Positions 7,544-7,931 of a DNA stretch of 7,931 bases are shown piece after piece. Numbering within the stretch: position 1 is the first letter of the stretch; each line of letters begins with the position of its first letter. The notes under the pieces were generated by a model. That model had not been told where the DNA came from and did not search any database. It was given only the letters and a program-made list of their open reading frames with translations. The stretch spans positions 151,724 through 159,654 of the forward strand of contig CP070731.1 of assembly GCA_020347545.1 (NCBI GenBank). The letters run 5' to 3'. The stretch is from Flavobacteriaceae bacterium (GTDB lineage Bacteria; Bacteroidota; Bacteroidia; Flavobacteriales; Flavobacteriaceae). A program made the position numbers and the translations under genes.

Positions 7544-7559
7544 ATAAAACAACAAGGTC

Positions 7560-7931
7560 ATGAAATATTGGAAAAAACTTCCTCATCAGAGTTTACAATC
7601 GAGAATTGAACAGGCATTGAAAGAAAATGTAGATTTTGAAAAAGATACTTCACTTGGATATCCTGCCTCGAAACTGGATGACAAAGTGTTTTATTCAGAT
7701 GCGCCTTTTCTAAAAGATGCACCTACCCTGAAAACCTATGTGGCCAATCCTAATCATATTGGTTGTCATACCTATGGCAGTTCTGAAAGTGCATTTAAAG
7801 GAACACAGGAAATCGAAAGAGATGTGCTGCGGGTTCTTGCCGTTGATTTCTTCAAAATGGAAGACGAGCAGTTTGATGGTTACATTGCTCCCGGAGGAAC
7901 TGAAGCCAACATTCAGGCTATTTGGGTTTTT
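7560..7931 (+). CDS. PLP-dependent group II amino-acid decarboxylase, N-terminal part (3' truncated)
   Basis: The first 124 codons of a fold-type I PLP enzyme are visible before the right edge. The N-terminus MKYWKKLPHQSLQSRIEQAL leads into a region containing NPNHIGCHTYGSSESAF, then ERDVLRVLAVDFF and GYIAPGGTEANIQAI. The GGTEAN motif (112-117) is the cofactor-phosphate-binding segment of the glutamate/tyrosine/histidine/aspartate decarboxylase family. The PLP-binding lysine and the substrate-determining residues lie outside the window, so the substrate is not known; histidine-, tyrosine- or glutamate-type decarboxylation or a related C-C lyase activity are all possible. The ATG at 7560 is favoured because a promoter element and a leader of about 40 bases precede it; a modest AAGG lies only three bases upstream of the ATG. 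It is transcribed divergently from uvrC. Confidence 0.85.
   Translation, partial: MKYWKKLPHQSLQSRIEQALKENVDFEKDTSLGYPASKLDDKVFYSDAPFLKDAPTLKTYVANPNHIGCHTYGSSESAFKGTQEIERDVLRVLAVDFFKMEDEQFDGYIAPGGTEANIQAIWVF

Larger units (their letters stand above)
7198..7559. other. AT-rich divergent intergenic regulatory region
   Basis: About 360 bases lie between the divergent uvrC and decarboxylase starts. They are clearly richer in A and T than the flanking genes, with many short poly-A and poly-T tracts. I see a minus-strand promoter candidate and a short SD-led frame leading to uvrC, and a plus-strand -7 element and hairpin leading to the decarboxylase. The middle part (about 7345-7500) shows only low-complexity AT sequence. 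No tRNA, known riboswitch, transposon end or attachment site is recognisable. Confidence 0.8.

Noticed and set aside
1..7931. Mobile element, CRISPR, toxin-antitoxin, tRNA or defence system
   Set aside because: No transposase, long terminal repeats, regularly spaced repeats, tRNA-like cloverleaf or defence-family motifs were seen on either strand; the genes are ordinary chromosomal envelope, repair and metabolic genes.

Overview
The window looks like chromosomal DNA from a Bacteroidota bacterium, most likely of the Flavobacteriia. The reasons are a moderate-to-low G+C content, AT-rich intergenic DNA, a perfect Bacteroidota-type -7 promoter element (TAnnTTTG), weak or absent Shine-Dalgarno sites at most genes, and protein types typical of that group. 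These proteins are a large RND efflux pump with a long TM11-TM12 loop, a patatin/POTRA/Omp85-barrel protein and a group II PLP decarboxylase. The taxonomic call is inference from sequence style, not a database match.

Layout. Positions 2-3130 (+) hold the 3' part of an RND-type inner-membrane efflux transporter; its beginning lies left of the window. A strong hairpin with A and T runs on both sides (3130-3158) separates it from the convergent minus-strand genes and can terminate transcription from both directions. On the minus strand, read right to left, uvrC (7197-5395) is followed with a one-base overlap (TAATG) by a secreted patatin-like phospholipase with an outer-membrane barrel (5395-3161), so the two are probably co-transcribed and translationally coupled. 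Positions 7198-7559 are an AT-rich divergent regulatory region. On the minus strand it carries a candidate promoter and a short Shine-Dalgarno-led reading frame just upstream of, and in frame with, uvrC. On the plus strand it carries a promoter element and a small hairpin upstream of a PLP-dependent decarboxylase that starts at 7560 and runs off the right edge.

How the genes relate. Three are cell-envelope or housekeeping functions: drug/solute export (RND), nucleotide excision repair (UvrC) and outer-membrane lipid hydrolysis (patatin). I see no mobile element, CRISPR array, tRNA, rRNA or defence island, and no convincing new multi-gene system. The points most worth a second look are the uvrC start (TTG codon behind an in-frame, SD-led 25-codon upstream frame), the extra transmembrane hairpin and altered proton-relay residues of the RND pump, and the coupling of a DNA-repair nuclease with an outer-membrane phospholipase.
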